Shown: piece after piece, positions 34,901 to 46,258 of the stretch
Position numbering within the stretch: position 1 is the stretch's first letter
Layout: each line of letters begins with the position of its first letter
Assembly: GCA_905182995.1 (NCBI GenBank)
Contig: CAJJDP010000051.1
Location: 316,718-380,717 of the forward strand
Source: Paramecium octaurelia
Lineage: Eukaryota; Ciliophora; Oligohymenophorea; Peniculida; Parameciidae
Length of the DNA: 64,000 nucleotides
Reading direction: 5' to 3'
Notes under the pieces: model-generated
What the model was told of the DNA's origin: nothing
The model's input: the letters and a program-made list of their open reading frames with translations, nothing else
The model's database searches: none
Program-made: the position numbers and the translations under genes

Positions 34901-36748
34901 TTAATACTTTATGGAGAATGATGTACGTATTCCTATTTATTTAGATAATCAAAGAATTTAATCAACAATTGCTCATAGATCCAAATTATGAATTGCCTTA
35001 AGGATATAAGAAGGTTACTACTTTTGAAATTCAATTTTCATATGAAATCCCTTTTCTAGATGATAATGTCCAAATACCATATTAAATTCTTAATGATTTG
35101 TTGATAAATGCATTGGGGTATTTCAATTTTAATTTAAAAAAGAGTTAATATTATTGAACCAATATCCAAAAAAGTAATGGTTTTTAAGGCCAAACCTGAT
35201 GCCTTTGGTTACATTTAATCGAAATTGTAATAGGAACCAGCAGATGAAGAATTCAAAATTAAACATAAGAAGTCAAAGGAAGTAAATACAAGTTTACAAA
35301 AAAAAAAAGTCCTGGAAATAGAACCTAAAAGAGAGTGGTCTTTGAATATGAAATTGGCCATAGCTAAGTGCAATCTCAAAGATAAATTCATAGCTGAGAA
35401 TGTAGCTAATTTACTTGATGATATGCTGTTTGCAATTGAACATAATAAATAGTAGGCAACAAGATAAAATGAAATTATTAATAAAGTTAAAGAGGATAAA
35501 AAATAATTATTACTAGATTAGGAATAATAAGAATAAAAGAGAGAATTGCTTAGAAAGTAAAGAGAAAAAGAAATTAAAGATAAATTGAAGGAGGAAAAGG
35601 AAAAACAAAAGCTGCTATAACTGTAAATTGAAAAAGAAAGATTAGAAAAAAACAAAACTGAAAATCATTTGAAGAAAGAATAATAAGATAAACGCATGAG
35701 TTACTTAACTGAATAAAAACAAAGAGTAATATATTTATTATATGATTAGATTAAAGAAAAAAATGATAAAGAAAAAGAAGAGTAATTGAAAAGAATGTTG
35801 GAAGAAAAAGATAAATAGGAAAAAGAAATTAAGCTCAAAAAACACAATTTTTAGGAGTTCAATTAGAAATAAATAAAAAAATTAAAAGAAATAATATCTC
35901 AGGGATAGAATAAATAACAATAATCAGAAAAAGAAAAATAAGATCAATAAAAAAAATAATAATAACTACTATAATAAGCAAGATCAAAAATACTAACTCA
36001 GAATCAATCGAGAATCTAAGAATAAAAGACACTAGAAAAAGATATAGAAAATAAGTTCAAATCAATATCGTACCAGAAAATAATTGATAAATATTAATTC
36101 GGATTAAATTCTCTATTCCAATTTTTAATTAAAGAGACTTTTTTACCGATTGGTTAACCATCGTCAAGAGAATAAATTAGCTTCAAAACTTTTGCTTGGT
36201 TTACAGATCGATTTAATTTGTGTCCTGAAATCGTATCAAAAGATGATGTTCTTTAACTTTTTAGATATTTAACGAAATCTAAAGAAGTAATTGATGGAAT
36301 ACCACCAGGGATGAATTACGATGAATTCTTATAGGCTTTGCATAGAATATCAATAAAAGGAAGCACTATATTTAATAAAGTTGCTGTGAATTTAAAATAA
36401 TAAAAAGGAAAACTCGATTTTAAAGAAATTAAATAGATAGTTGAAGCAGAACAAATTGTTGATTAAGAACCATAAAGTCATTCACCAAAGGCAGAATCGA
36501 TAGTTATTGATACTCCTTTAAGAAATAAATCGAAATCTAATTATCTTGAGTCATCTAAAGTTCTGAAAGAATATTAACTATTTTTCCAATAATCAAATGA
36601 ATAAACTTTTGAATCCTTAATATTGTACTTAGATGTGAGCAATGATAAAAATTAATTAGATTAAAGATTTAGAAAAACATTAGAGGAAAAGAAGGTACCC
36701 ACAAGATTGAGAAGAAAAAGTACTTATAATATTTATTTTTAGTTTTGA
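31953..36748 (+). CDS. Very large helical/coiled-coil protein
   Basis: ATG at 31953, TGA at 36746-36748. Introns of 23, 22, 22 and 26 nt (near 32135, 33373, 34923 and 35115) keep one frame for 4.8 kb; about 1,570 residues. Residues 1-700 are helical with ARM/HEAT-like character (IISIYKDVFLSVEHLQNLI, SPEVCIETIRTLGNFV). The middle has a second helical region. Residues 1120-1330 form a highly charged coiled coil of Lys, Glu and Gln. A conserved-looking globular block follows (GLNSLFQFLIKETFLPIG, SFKTFAWFTDRFNLCPEIV, then YDEFLQALHRIS). No catalytic motif. The organisation suits a ciliary or axonemal structural protein, which is inference only. Its start is 52 bp after the PX gene's stop. Confidence 0.8.
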
Positions 36749-37084
36749 CTGAAAAGCTTGGAATTTAGAATTGATTTAATGAAATTTTATTTAGTGATAA
36801 TTATATCTATCTTTTAGTTGTAAATTAGGATTAAATAATAAATATATCAAACGAACCAATAATTATTCTTAATTTTGAATAAAGTTATTTTGTTAATAAT
36901 GTTATAAAAGTACTAATAGTGGAATTTAAGAAATTCTAAAATAATGGGTAATTGTCTTTTATACCATTTACTCTGTTCATAAATTAATCTCAGTATTTCT
37001 AAAGAATTATTAAAGTTTGAAATAAGGCAATACTTTTAACTAATTTTTTTTCAATTTGATATTATGATATTCAATAAATTCCAC

Positions 37085-37300
37085 TCATATCAAATTATTT
37101 AATGATATTTTTGACCTTTCTATCAGGATGGTCTCTTATATATATTTCTAATCATACTTGGATCCGATTATTGTGAGATAAATTAATTTCAAATTAGCAG
37201 ACTTTACTTTTTCATACTCATAATATTTATTTAGCTTTACTTGAAACTATTCTCTAAAATGATAACAATGTTAAATTTTATGATTTGAATTGAGAAACAT
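37085..37300 (-). CDS. Possible small gene or relic
   Basis: Minus-strand frame from ATG 37300 to TGA 37087-37085 (71 codons). Content is protein-like (FREQFQVKLNKYYEYEKV, YLTIIGSKYDQKYIQ). Upstream on the same strand another coding-like piece occurs in a different frame (VFIFGRQYTQISIHNIAEIL, about 37370-37465), so this may be the end of an intron-split gene or a decaying one. No family recognised. Confidence 0.3.
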
Positions 37301-37517
37301 AAAATCTTCATCTATTTTTTTGTTTTTTTATATATAAATTATTTTTATTCTATTCAAACTAGATATATGTATTTTTCTTGAGGTTTATTTACCAATATTT
37401 CAGCTATATTATGAATAGAAATCTGAGTATATTGTCTACCAAATATAAAAACTTTATGAATGGAAAATTATTTGAAATTTTTTTAAGGTTGAAAAATGAA
37501 ATCACTTAAATTCCAGG

Positions 37518-37595
37518 ATGACTATTTATTGTATCTAATGTAAAACAATAAATGCCGAAAATCATAAAAAAGATCACAAAGATAAGTATCCATGA
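37518..37595 (+). pseudogene. Zinc-finger (B-box-like) fragment
   Basis: A short plus frame reads YCIQCKTINAENHKKDHKDKYP before a TGA. The C-x2-C then spaced H...H arrangement resembles the B-box-type fingers of large Paramecium gene families. No start region or downstream domain is joined to it in frame, so it looks like a relic. Confidence 0.3.
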
Positions 37596-38083
37596 AATAA
37601 CAATGCTTTAATCAAGATAATAATTGATCAAACTAATAAATTGAAGGCAATAAGCCCAAAGTAAATATTAATGACCAAATTATTGATAATTAGATTTTTT
37701 GATAGAACAATAACATAATTTAAGAAGCAATTAAAAATAAATAATTTTGGGAATAAGTATCTTTCTATTTCACAATTTTTCATTGTTATCAAAATGATAA
37801 CAAAAATTTAAGGCTTTCCTCTATATTTGATATTAGTAGTAACCATCAATTTAGTAATAAATACTATTCTATTAAAGAAATAACTTACACTCACTCTTCT
37901 CAAATAGGATAATGATTGATTCAAATATATACAATTTATCTTCAAGCTTGAATGTTAATTATTCACAAAATTAGCATAATTCATCTAAAATAAACACTCA
38001 AGGTTGTACTAATAAGACTTGATTGATTGAAATGAATAATGAATAAAAAAAACGGATTTATATTAGTTATTAATTAAATTACC

Positions 38084-38409
38084 ATGAAGTTGGTCATCTT
38101 GATTCTGATTTTATCAATATTTAGTACCCAAGGCCAGACATCACTTAGAGGAAAGAATAAATTTGGTATGGTAGGCCATAATTAAGACTAGAGTAGAGCG
38201 ATGAATTAATATAAATGAATAATGAATATACCCCAGAACTATAAGAATATTCATTATTTGCGCAATTAACCAAGCCTTTATATGACACAGCACCGATGGA
38301 TGTTATGCTGCTAAACCATGAGATGGAAATAGCGAGAATGATGGGCACTCCAGGAGTGACAAGTATGGGATATGTACTTGAAGAATCACCCTTTAGTCCT
38401 GCTTGGTGA
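38084..38409 (+). CDS. Small secreted protein
   Basis: ATG at 38084, TGA at 38407-38409, with a 26-nt intron at 38166-38191 (GTATGG...ACTAG). The unspliced frame stops soon after, while splicing gives 99 residues. A classical signal peptide is evident: MK then a hydrophobic run LVILILILSIF and a likely cleavage after STQGQ. The mature part, about 80 residues, is acidic and Met-rich (APMDVMLLNHEMEIARMMGTPG) without Cys. It may be a secreted or cortical-granule protein, but it does not match a family I know. Spacers on both sides are long. Confidence 0.7.
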
Positions 38410-39165
38410 TTAGAGTAAAAGAAGTTCAATTGATGTTTCCTATTTCATATAGAATCATATAGTAAAACAACTTATTTTCAAACTGCATTAAAGTCAGTTT
38501 ATAATAATATTTATTTACTTAAGCTTAGACTTATTGATTCCAGATAAATCATCAACGAAGCAATAGCTAATCATTAAGTGTTATTAAGGTTGAATAGTAC
38601 TAGAGTAAAAAAATAATAATGAATACAATTTACATAACTAACAAAGCTCACAGTTATAACTGTATTTTAAGATAACTAGATAATAATTCCAAATTGTTAG
38701 CAATTAAATTTGTAAATTATCTTAAAATTAAGTTTGAATAGATTAATGATTGAAATTCAACGCCTTTCAAAATAATACCAAATTTAATCAATTTTATCCC
38801 TGTAATTCTATATTTTACAGAAAACGAGATTCTGTAAATTTGAGTACTACTTTAGAATTTTAATCCTTTTATTTATCTTAATTTTAATAATATTAAGATA
38901 ATACTTGATAGATTATTGAAATAGAACACTTTTTAGGTTAATATAAAAATTAATTAAAATGCACTGAATAAGTTATAGACCCCTGATATCAAGAGTAGAG
39001 AGGTGAATATTAAAAAATGAAATTATTAAGATTCAAGATAGGTTTTTAAATTAGGAAAGATTATCAAATTGTAAATGTTTTGAAGTACATAAATGTTCAG
39101 GTTTGTGGTTGGTTATAGATAAATAAATTTCTTTGTTTTTTGTGTGTTTTTATTGAATATTTAAA
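38410..39165. other. Gene-free spacer (756 bp)
   Basis: AT-rich with many TGAs in all frames I tried. I see nothing coding, no RNA-gene signature and no repeat. Confidence 0.55.
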
Positions 39166-39825
39166 ATGAATAATAATATTAGATAATAGTTAGCAGAAAT
39201 GAATAAAGGAATTGATAAAAAGAGAACATCTTCATTTAACAAATAAACAATCAGTTACACATATGAGAGATGTGACACATAACAAAAGAAATTTTATTGT
39301 CCGAAGTCTAAAAAAGATGTAAAGAATATGATAAGCGATAATAAATTGAAATCTTCATATGAGAATACAACTGTGATGATGGCATAAAATGTTTCATTGA
39401 AAAATGTATTCAATGAATTGGCTCATAAATCTGCGAAGAACTATATAAAAAAACACATGAAAAAAACACCTAGCACTTCTTTACATACTCCTGCTGACTT
39501 TACCATTAGAAAAACTGAATAGTAATCATACTTAATGAAGCAATAGTAATCAGTTATACATTAACAATCCTAATAAACTTCGTATAGATCTTTGTTGTAA
39601 CACAATAAGCGGAATTAATGGATTGATCTAATTAATCAAAAGAGTTCAAATTATATACAATCAGATCAAATATCAATAACTGAATATAAGTACAAATAAG
39701 TTAAATATTAGAACATAATTGGATATCATGACAACGAGTAATTTAGATTGGAAATATCCATACACATGTTATAAAGAGTCTAGATGCAATGGAGAAGTGT
39801 TTCACATAGAAAATTTAGAATTTGA
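39166..39825 (+). CDS. Hypothetical basic protein
   Basis: Clean intronless frame, ATG 39166 to TGA 39823-39825, 219 residues. Basic and Gln/Ser/Lys-rich with an early Cys pair region (YERCDTQQKKFYCPKSKKD). No membrane segment or signal peptide. No recognised domain. It is followed within 175 bp by eIF5A on the same strand. Confidence 0.7.
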
Positions 39826-39998
39826 TTGTTGGAAAGAACTTTTAATGAATCGACTAAAATAACGCTAAGCTAAATGAGTGTAAGTAGTTAATTTTGGATC
39901 AACTTATTCTGATTTATTTAAAAGAATTTTTATTCTGATATTGTGTAATATATATTATTCCCAAATCCCCGATTTAAATTAAAATTTTAAATAATTAA

Positions 39999-40533
39999 AT
40001 GTCTGACGACGAGAATCAATTCGAACAAGGAAATGCTGGATCATCTCACACCTACACAGAAAGTGCAGGATCATTAAAGAAGGGAGGATACGTCATGCTC
40101 AAGGGACATCCTTGCAAGATTACCGATGTTTCAACATCCAAAGCAGGAAAGCATGGTCATGCTAAAGTAATTTTATCATTCACATTTTTAGGCATCCATT
40201 GTTGGAAAGGATATCTTCACAAACAAGACCTATGAAGATTCAGCCCCAACATCTCACAATATTGATGTTCCATTTGTCACTAAAAAAGAATACACTTTGA
40301 TGGATATTCAAGGTGATGGCTTTGTCATTCTTATGAATGAAGATGGATCAACAAAGGAAGATCTTAAATTACCTGAAACTGAAGATGATTTCAAATTGGT
40401 TCAAGAAATTAGAGAAATGTTTGATGCTGGCAAGTAAATATTCATATTTAAATCCAGGGATTTGTTGATTTCTGTCCTTTCAGCTATGGGAGAAGAGAAG
40501 ATTGTAGGTTCTAGAGAAGCATAAGACAAGTGA
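39999..40533 (+). CDS. EIF5A: Translation factor eIF5A
   Basis: ATG at 39999, TGA at 40531-40533. Introns: 25 nt after the HGHAK codons (about 40167-40191, TAG) and 24 nt near the C-terminus (about 40434-40457, CAG), which joins DAGK to DLLISVLSAMGEE. About 160 residues, normal length. The hypusine loop STSKAGKHGHAK carries the modified Lys at residue 51. The N-terminal SH3-like barrel (KKGGYVMLKGHPCKITD) and C-terminal OB fold (DGFVILMNEDGSTKEDLKLP) are intact. It binds the ribosomal E site and helps elongation through difficult peptide bonds and termination. Hypusination needs DHS and DOHH encoded elsewhere. Confidence 0.97.
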
Positions 40534-40658
40534 TTTACATTAAATACATTAGTAAATATTTTATTGTAAATATATCCTTTTTACCATAACTTGACTAAAT
40601 GATGCATAAGCACATCTCCACTCTTTTCTAAATTATACTGCTAGATTGAACTAAAAAG

Positions 40659-41326
40659 TCATATCAATTCTTACTTTAATAAATCTAACTCTTTTATTTA
40701 ACTAAATTTCTCTTTTGAAGCTTATCTTTTTATGATTATACGGCTCCTCAAATAACCTTTATTATGAAAAGAACCAGGTTTCAAAGTATCCAACATTGTT
40801 TAGCCAAAATAAAAGTGGAATTTTTGATTTAACCGTGAGATGAAATTAATTTAGAACATCAAAATTACACAGTCCAGCTAAATCATTATTATTAACCAGA
40901 ATATGTTCACTATTGACATAAATATTAGTATTGTGGTTTCCAATCGCAATGGGAAGCTCCAATTTTATGTCTGAAATAGAAACTAATTTATTTAATATTT
41001 TAAATTAAAAATACAAATTCTATTTTCAATATTTTTCATACATCTGTTCTTGATAGAAAAATCTATTAATTAATACAAGAATTTAATGTATATTTACTTT
41101 AAGTCAAATTTGATATTCACTAAAAGCTCCAATCTTTTTCTCTCTCTTCAAAAAAACCTTAGTTTTATTTATGAGTATCTTTATGATATTCTAAAATTAA
41201 ATCATTATTCAATTGGAAATAGATGGGTTCAGTTTGAGTAGATTCAATATTATTTGTAAAAAATTATGTTTTTAATCTTTAATTATATTTTATTATTTAG
41301 AATCGTAATTTCTTTAATATATACAT
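40659..41326 (-). CDS. Hypothetical protein, 3' end uncertain
   Basis: ATG at 41326, only 12 bp from the stop of the upstream K+ channel gene on the same strand. A 24-nt AAG intron and a 22-nt TAG intron link exons reading IESTQTEPIYFQLNN, then ISDIKLELPIAIGNHNTNIYVNSEHILVNNNDLAGLCNF, which has beta-strand periodicity like an FHA or C2 fold. Near the 3' end two frames look coding. One ends at the TGA at 40659-40661 (PGSFHNKGYLRSRIIIKRQ), and I found no intron that reaches it. The gene may carry a frameshift. Function unknown. Confidence 0.4.
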
Positions 41327-41337
41327 AAATAAGATAA

Positions 41338-43937
41338 TCATTTTAGTTTACGTTCATACCATTTCCTCAGATGCAAGGATTATTGTTTAACTAAATGATT
41401 AAAAGTGTATTTTCCAGTTTCTTTGTATTTATTTCTATAATTTTTGGTACTAATTATTAATTCAAGACCTTTGACTACATTATGAAAGTTATTATAAGGC
41501 ATATAATCTTAATAAATTTTGATTTAGTCTATATTGATATGATGAAATTGTAGTTTGGTTTCAAATTCTTAAAGCATATCCTTGTTTTATTCTTTATATA
41601 TAGACTCTTCGGCTTATATCAGAAACTTGGAAGGAGTAGTTTTCCTTTTTTCAAAATTCTCTCTAGATGGTAATATTTAAATGAGTTTATCTGAAGGGAG
41701 CATATCTTTTTCTGATATAACAGTGTTTGAAATTGAAATCATTTAATGAGGTTTCTTAATTGACTTTTTCCTATAATTGATACGACTGTTATAATCAGGA
41801 GACATATATCTAGATTATTCATCTTCAGAGTTGATTTAGCATTCGGATTAAAACTTATTAAGAGAATCTTGAATTGTAGTTAACATTCTTCTTGTGTTTA
41901 TTTTATCACCTTTTCTAATATAGCCCATTCTCTTTTAAGGATCCTTCTTGATAGAATTTTTCTTTATCATACCCTCAAGGTCAGGTTGATAGGTGAGTAA
42001 TGGACAATTAATATTGAGATGTGTGCTCCTATTACATTGATTACAATTGAGTAGTATAGAGCTATAATTTGAATACAATAGAATCTTATCCTTGATATGA
42101 TTAAATCTTTCCAGGTCTTTTTTATCATCCTTTATTAATTTTAGAAAGTTAGATCTATGAATTTAAACAACTTCACTTTATGTTCTACTGAAAGCACATG
42201 TTTTAGTTGGAAACCCAGTAAAGAATTAGTATTCCCCAAAGGTCTATCCTTTTGTCAATGTTTATATAACTTATTGGCTTTATTCTTCACAAATATCAAT
42301 AATTCCTTCTTTTACGAAATATCTCTAAATAATTATATGTATTACAAGGATTAATCATCAATTTCATATTAATGATAAACATATTCCTCAGGCTGAAACA
42401 GTAATCGATTCATTTTCTATGTCAATGCTTGTTGAGTTATTTTAGAAAACTGATCTGAAAATAATTTAATAGATTTCAGTATTTTTTCAGATATGTTTTA
42501 ATTCAATTCAAATCTTAGACCTTTTGGTAATTCAGAAATCGTTTTATTTATAAATTCAATCTTTTCGTAATTCATATTAGTCATTTTATGTTTCAAATAA
42601 TTACGTATTCTAATCTGCAATGAGAGATCTACCTAATTATGATTCATGTAATTATTCAATTGCAAAATTGACCGTCTAATTTTGTATAGAAATAAATACT
42701 TACTTTTAATTCTTATTTTACTCATATAAATTTCTGAGTATAATCCCTATTGAATTCATAGAATAGGCAAATAAAAAACTAGAAAGTAGCATCATTAAAT
42801 TAACAAACAGCATCTCTCCTTAATTTTCAGGAGTAATATCCCCATACCCAACAGTTGTAATCGTCATAGTTGCCCAATAAAATGATGTATTGTATCTGAT
42901 CCACACTTGCTCGTGTCTTATCTATCTTTAAATTAGCCAAGTAAATGCATGTTCCTCAGTGATTACTCCAACGTAATGAAAGAGACAGGCCATAAAATGG
43001 GCAAAGAAATAGATCGATAAAATTAGAGTTAACAAATCGGCTGCATTACTTAATGTATGTTTTAGATAGATGTTCTCCATTTTAGTATTGGTTCTCTTTA
43101 ATTTTATAAGTACTATAATGTTTTGCAGGATCAGTAATATTTATTTGGAGGAATTGAACTCCTTGAGAATGTTTGGATAAATGCCGATCCACAACATCAA
43201 TGACACAATCTCTAAAACTGCTTAGTTGTTCATGTATTACAAAATTATTTACTTTCTATCCACTATCACTTCTCCCTACTCTATGTATGCTCTATTTATG
43301 GCTAAGATGTTATCGATTATCAAATGTGCAATGAGTCCTATTATTATTTTTGGAAATGAGTATTCATCGAATGAAAAACTTAATAAAAATGGACAAATCC
43401 ATAGAGCCAAAATACTTGCCAATAAGGTTATTAAATCCCACAAATACAAGAAAGGGTTTTGCGGCAATAGAATTGATGGCTTCAATTTAGATGAACCATA
43501 TTCTTTCTATTTATATCATAATAAATACTCTAGAAGAATCTAAATATTTGAGGTTAAATATATTTTTCTTACGATAAAATTTTTGTCTTCAAAGCATTAG
43601 AAAGTATATATGAATTCAAAAACAGATTTTATTTGAATTTTTATATTAATCGATTTTTTCTTACAAGTCTTGTGAAAGCCTCATTTTCATCTAATTTAGG
43701 AGGTATCTTTTACTCTGACTTTATCTAATTATTCGAGGGTGTATTGATTATTCTTGTTAGTTTCTATAACCTCTACTTACTTACAAAATAACGATTAGTT
43801 TAAATATGAGGACTTTCAATTGATCTCATCGATTCTTATGACTCCAAATGTTGTTTCTAATATTGAGTTAAATCAGGAATTTGGGTAATTTAAGGACCAA
43901 AGATCTGTTATTCTAAGTTAATTTGATCTTCATTCAT
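41338..43937 (-). CDS. Voltage-gated/CNG-family K+ channel
   Basis: ATG at 43937, TGA at 41340-41338. At least one 26-nt AAG intron (about 43500-43525) joins the long hydrophilic N-terminus to S1, and others are likely. About 840 residues. Hydrophobic segments S1-S5 follow (WDLITLLASILALWICPFLLS, IVSLMLWIGIYPNIL, LLTLILSIYFFAHFMACLFHYVGV). Then come the pore SFYWATMTITTVGYGDITP, with K+-selective GYG filter, and S6 (MLFVNLMMLLSSFLFAYSMNSIG). A C-linker and a cyclic-nucleotide-binding-like fold follow (FGEYQFFTGFPTKTCAFS, VVQIHRSNFL). The usual phosphate-contacting Arg of the binding loop is not evident. Paramecium has many such channels controlling ciliary beating. The C-terminal tail is long and Ser/Lys-rich. 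Confidence 0.9.
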
Positions 43938-44083
43938 TTTATAATTAAAGTTATATTTATATTATTGCAAATAATCGACAAAAATAACAAATTACGTAAT
44001 CCTCATAAATCTAAAATTCCCTCAATTTGTTTTCAATTTCAAATCTCTCCAAAATATGGATATTTATTAATAATTTTAATAAT

Positions 44084-44485
44084 TCATTTCAACTCTTATT
44101 CAATTTAATAGATGAGCTGCTCTATAAGAAAGGCGAAACCAAGAAAAAGAGACGATATAGAATAAATAGAACAATTAATATAATCAGATTGCTTAGGATT
44201 GGAGCAAAACTTTGTTCTAATCAAAAATCCAATCGTTATCAGAAGAAATTGCAGTAAAGAAAAGCAAAAATTATCAGATTCAAAGCCATTATGATTAGTT
44301 CATTTATATTCTTATCTTTCTGTTTACAGACAATACTTGTTAAACTCATTATATTAGTCTTAACTATAGCTCGAAAGACATAAATCAATTAATCTTCTTC
44401 AAGAATATCCAATGACAAAATATACCTTCTGACTCTTGAAACTCTTTCCCTCACTGATGAACTTCTTCATCATTCTTTTTTACAT
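44084..44485 (-). CDS. Small membrane protein, gene structure uncertain
   Basis: Candidate starts at 44485 or 44473. The likely end is TGA 44086-44084. Coding-like pieces in successive frames read LDILEEDQLIYVFRAIVKTNIMSL, a hydrophobic ELIIMALNLIIFAFLYC, and LITIGFLIRTKF then a second hydrophobic SISSLFLGFAFLIEQLIY. I could not find introns joining all three cleanly, so it is either a short two-helix membrane protein with odd introns or a relic. It sits upstream of the K+ channel on the same strand. Confidence 0.4.
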
Positions 44486-44864
44486 TATTTTTAATCACTA
44501 ATGTTCTTATTTTTTAAATCAAAAATTTGTTATTTTTGAAAACAATCATTGAATCTTGTTAACAATCTTTGATTGAAACAAAATAATACAAAATATCAAA
44601 ATAATTATGTCAAATTTCCCGACAGTTTGCTCTGTTGTTAAATAAAAATTTAACGATAACTATATAAGATTTAATGAATTATTAATTGGTTATAAGTATT
44701 TTAATAATTTTAAATAGATGATTATTAGTCCTATAAAATTATCATAGACGATATTTTATGCACGATTTGTTAAGATCAATGTATGGATCAGATATTTACT
44801 AAGAATTATTTGTGATATTTTAATTAGTAAATTATTTAAAAATTAAATTATACTAAAATAATTT
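44486..44864. other. Gene-free spacer (379 bp)
   Basis: Divergent spacer. AT-rich, no coding frame or RNA structure recognised. Confidence 0.55.
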
Positions 44865-46193
44865 ATGCTTAAATCGATTCTAAGAATTTCATACAAGATT
44901 GGAATAAATTCATGTACTCTTTTATAATAAATAAGAATTACAGTAGTTACCTGTTTATTCATCAGCCATTTAAGCCTTATTTTAGAATGAGTATGCTCAA
45001 GCTCAAGAATATTTATTTTAATTGAAATAATAAGTAGAAAGCTTGCAGGACCCCAATGCATCCCAAGAAGTTTTGGATTTATTTGTCCAATTATACAAGC
45101 AAACTAAAAATTATAAAGATTTAATATCCATCTAAGAGGAACAATTTTTTACTTATTTGTCAATGAATTCTATTTATAACGAGGATAATTCAGAATCCTT
45201 AAAAGAGTTGTTTAGATCTTATATTGAATACGATCCAAAGCGAGGCCAAGCCATGCTATCATTTTTATAAGAGAAAGTTGATGAGATTATCCCACTTGGA
45301 TTTTAGAAGGAATTTTACACATATGCAGGAGTAAAATTTGAGAATACCTTTAGACTTTAGAATTGTTAAATAAAAATTATGAAAATTCCTAGAAATTGTT
45401 GGCATCTGCATAGGATTCAGGAGCAAAGGGGAGTTTGGCAGGTATACATTATTACTAATTTATAGGAATGTGTTTGAACAATTAAGTAATTTTATCCGAA
45501 CTCAATTTGGAAGGGGAAATTAAGAAATTGAAAGGCGATTTTGATGCCTTCTGTTAATAGAATATTAAGAATCTGTTAGATGCAATCATAGCCTTCGAAT
45601 TGACTACAGTAGAAGAGAATAAAAAAGAGCTTTATTATTTATATAAATTAATCGAGTAAACTGAGGTAATTATTAGATCTAAAATAGACATACATTGATA
45701 AAAAAGAGATTAATGCAATAATCAATGGAACTTAGATTGTAAATCCCAATTCTTATTCAGTAATATTTAATCTGATTGATTTGTTAATTAATCACTAATA
45801 TCCAGATGTAATAATTAATCATTAAGTTGTCAAAGAAAGCCACTGCATGGATTAAAGTTGTTTTTAAGAATAAAACACAGAGTCCAAATTTACACATTAT
45901 GAATTTTGGAAGATCCTTATTGCAATATGCCAAGATTTCTATGATTGACAATAAAGTCAATTAGGCTGAAACAGTTCTACTTGACTTCTTGAACTCCTAA
46001 CAACCTAGACTGTCGTTTTTATAGATGATGGGATTAACACAATATAGCCTTCTATTAAAGACAGAGAATAGATAGTTTGAGGCAGATTGTATATAAAATA
46101 TTTTATGAATTAGAATATGAGAAATAGGCATTAAATATTTCATCTAAGATTAGTCCCACATCATATATTAGAGAGTAAATTATATTATTATGA
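44865..46193 (+). CDS. Helical-repeat protein of unknown function
   Basis: ATG at 44865. Introns of 22 nt (AAG), 23, 24, 23, 28 (AAG) and probably 25 nt near 46089 lead to TGA at 46191-46193. About 395 residues, all helical in character: YSSAIQALFQNEYAQAQEYLFQL, VLDLFVQLYKQTKNYKDLISIQEEQF, LKELFRSYIEYDPKRGQAMLSFL, HIMNFGRSLLQYAKISM. The repeated pairs look like TPR or PCI-type helices, as in eIF3, COP9 or similar scaffolds, but I could not assign it to one. No membrane segment or catalytic motif. It converges with the septin gene, with 65 bp between stops. Confidence 0.65.
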
Positions 46194-46258
46194 TTATCAT
46201 AACAATTATAATGTGTAAATAATATTAATAGTAGATAAAATAATACAAAATTAAAGTA

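Larger units (their letters stand above)
36749..38083. other. Long spacer with candidate relics
   Basis: 1.3 kb without an intact recognised gene. It contains a 71-codon minus-strand frame at 37085-37300, further coding-like minus sequence up to about 37470, and a zinc-finger-like fragment at 37518-37595 (separate entries). The remainder is AT-rich, with nothing I can interpret. Confidence 0.5.

Noticed and set aside
43226-43543. Plus-strand ORF of 105 codons
   Set aside because: It is the shadow of the minus-strand K+ channel, whose membrane segments and pore read well.
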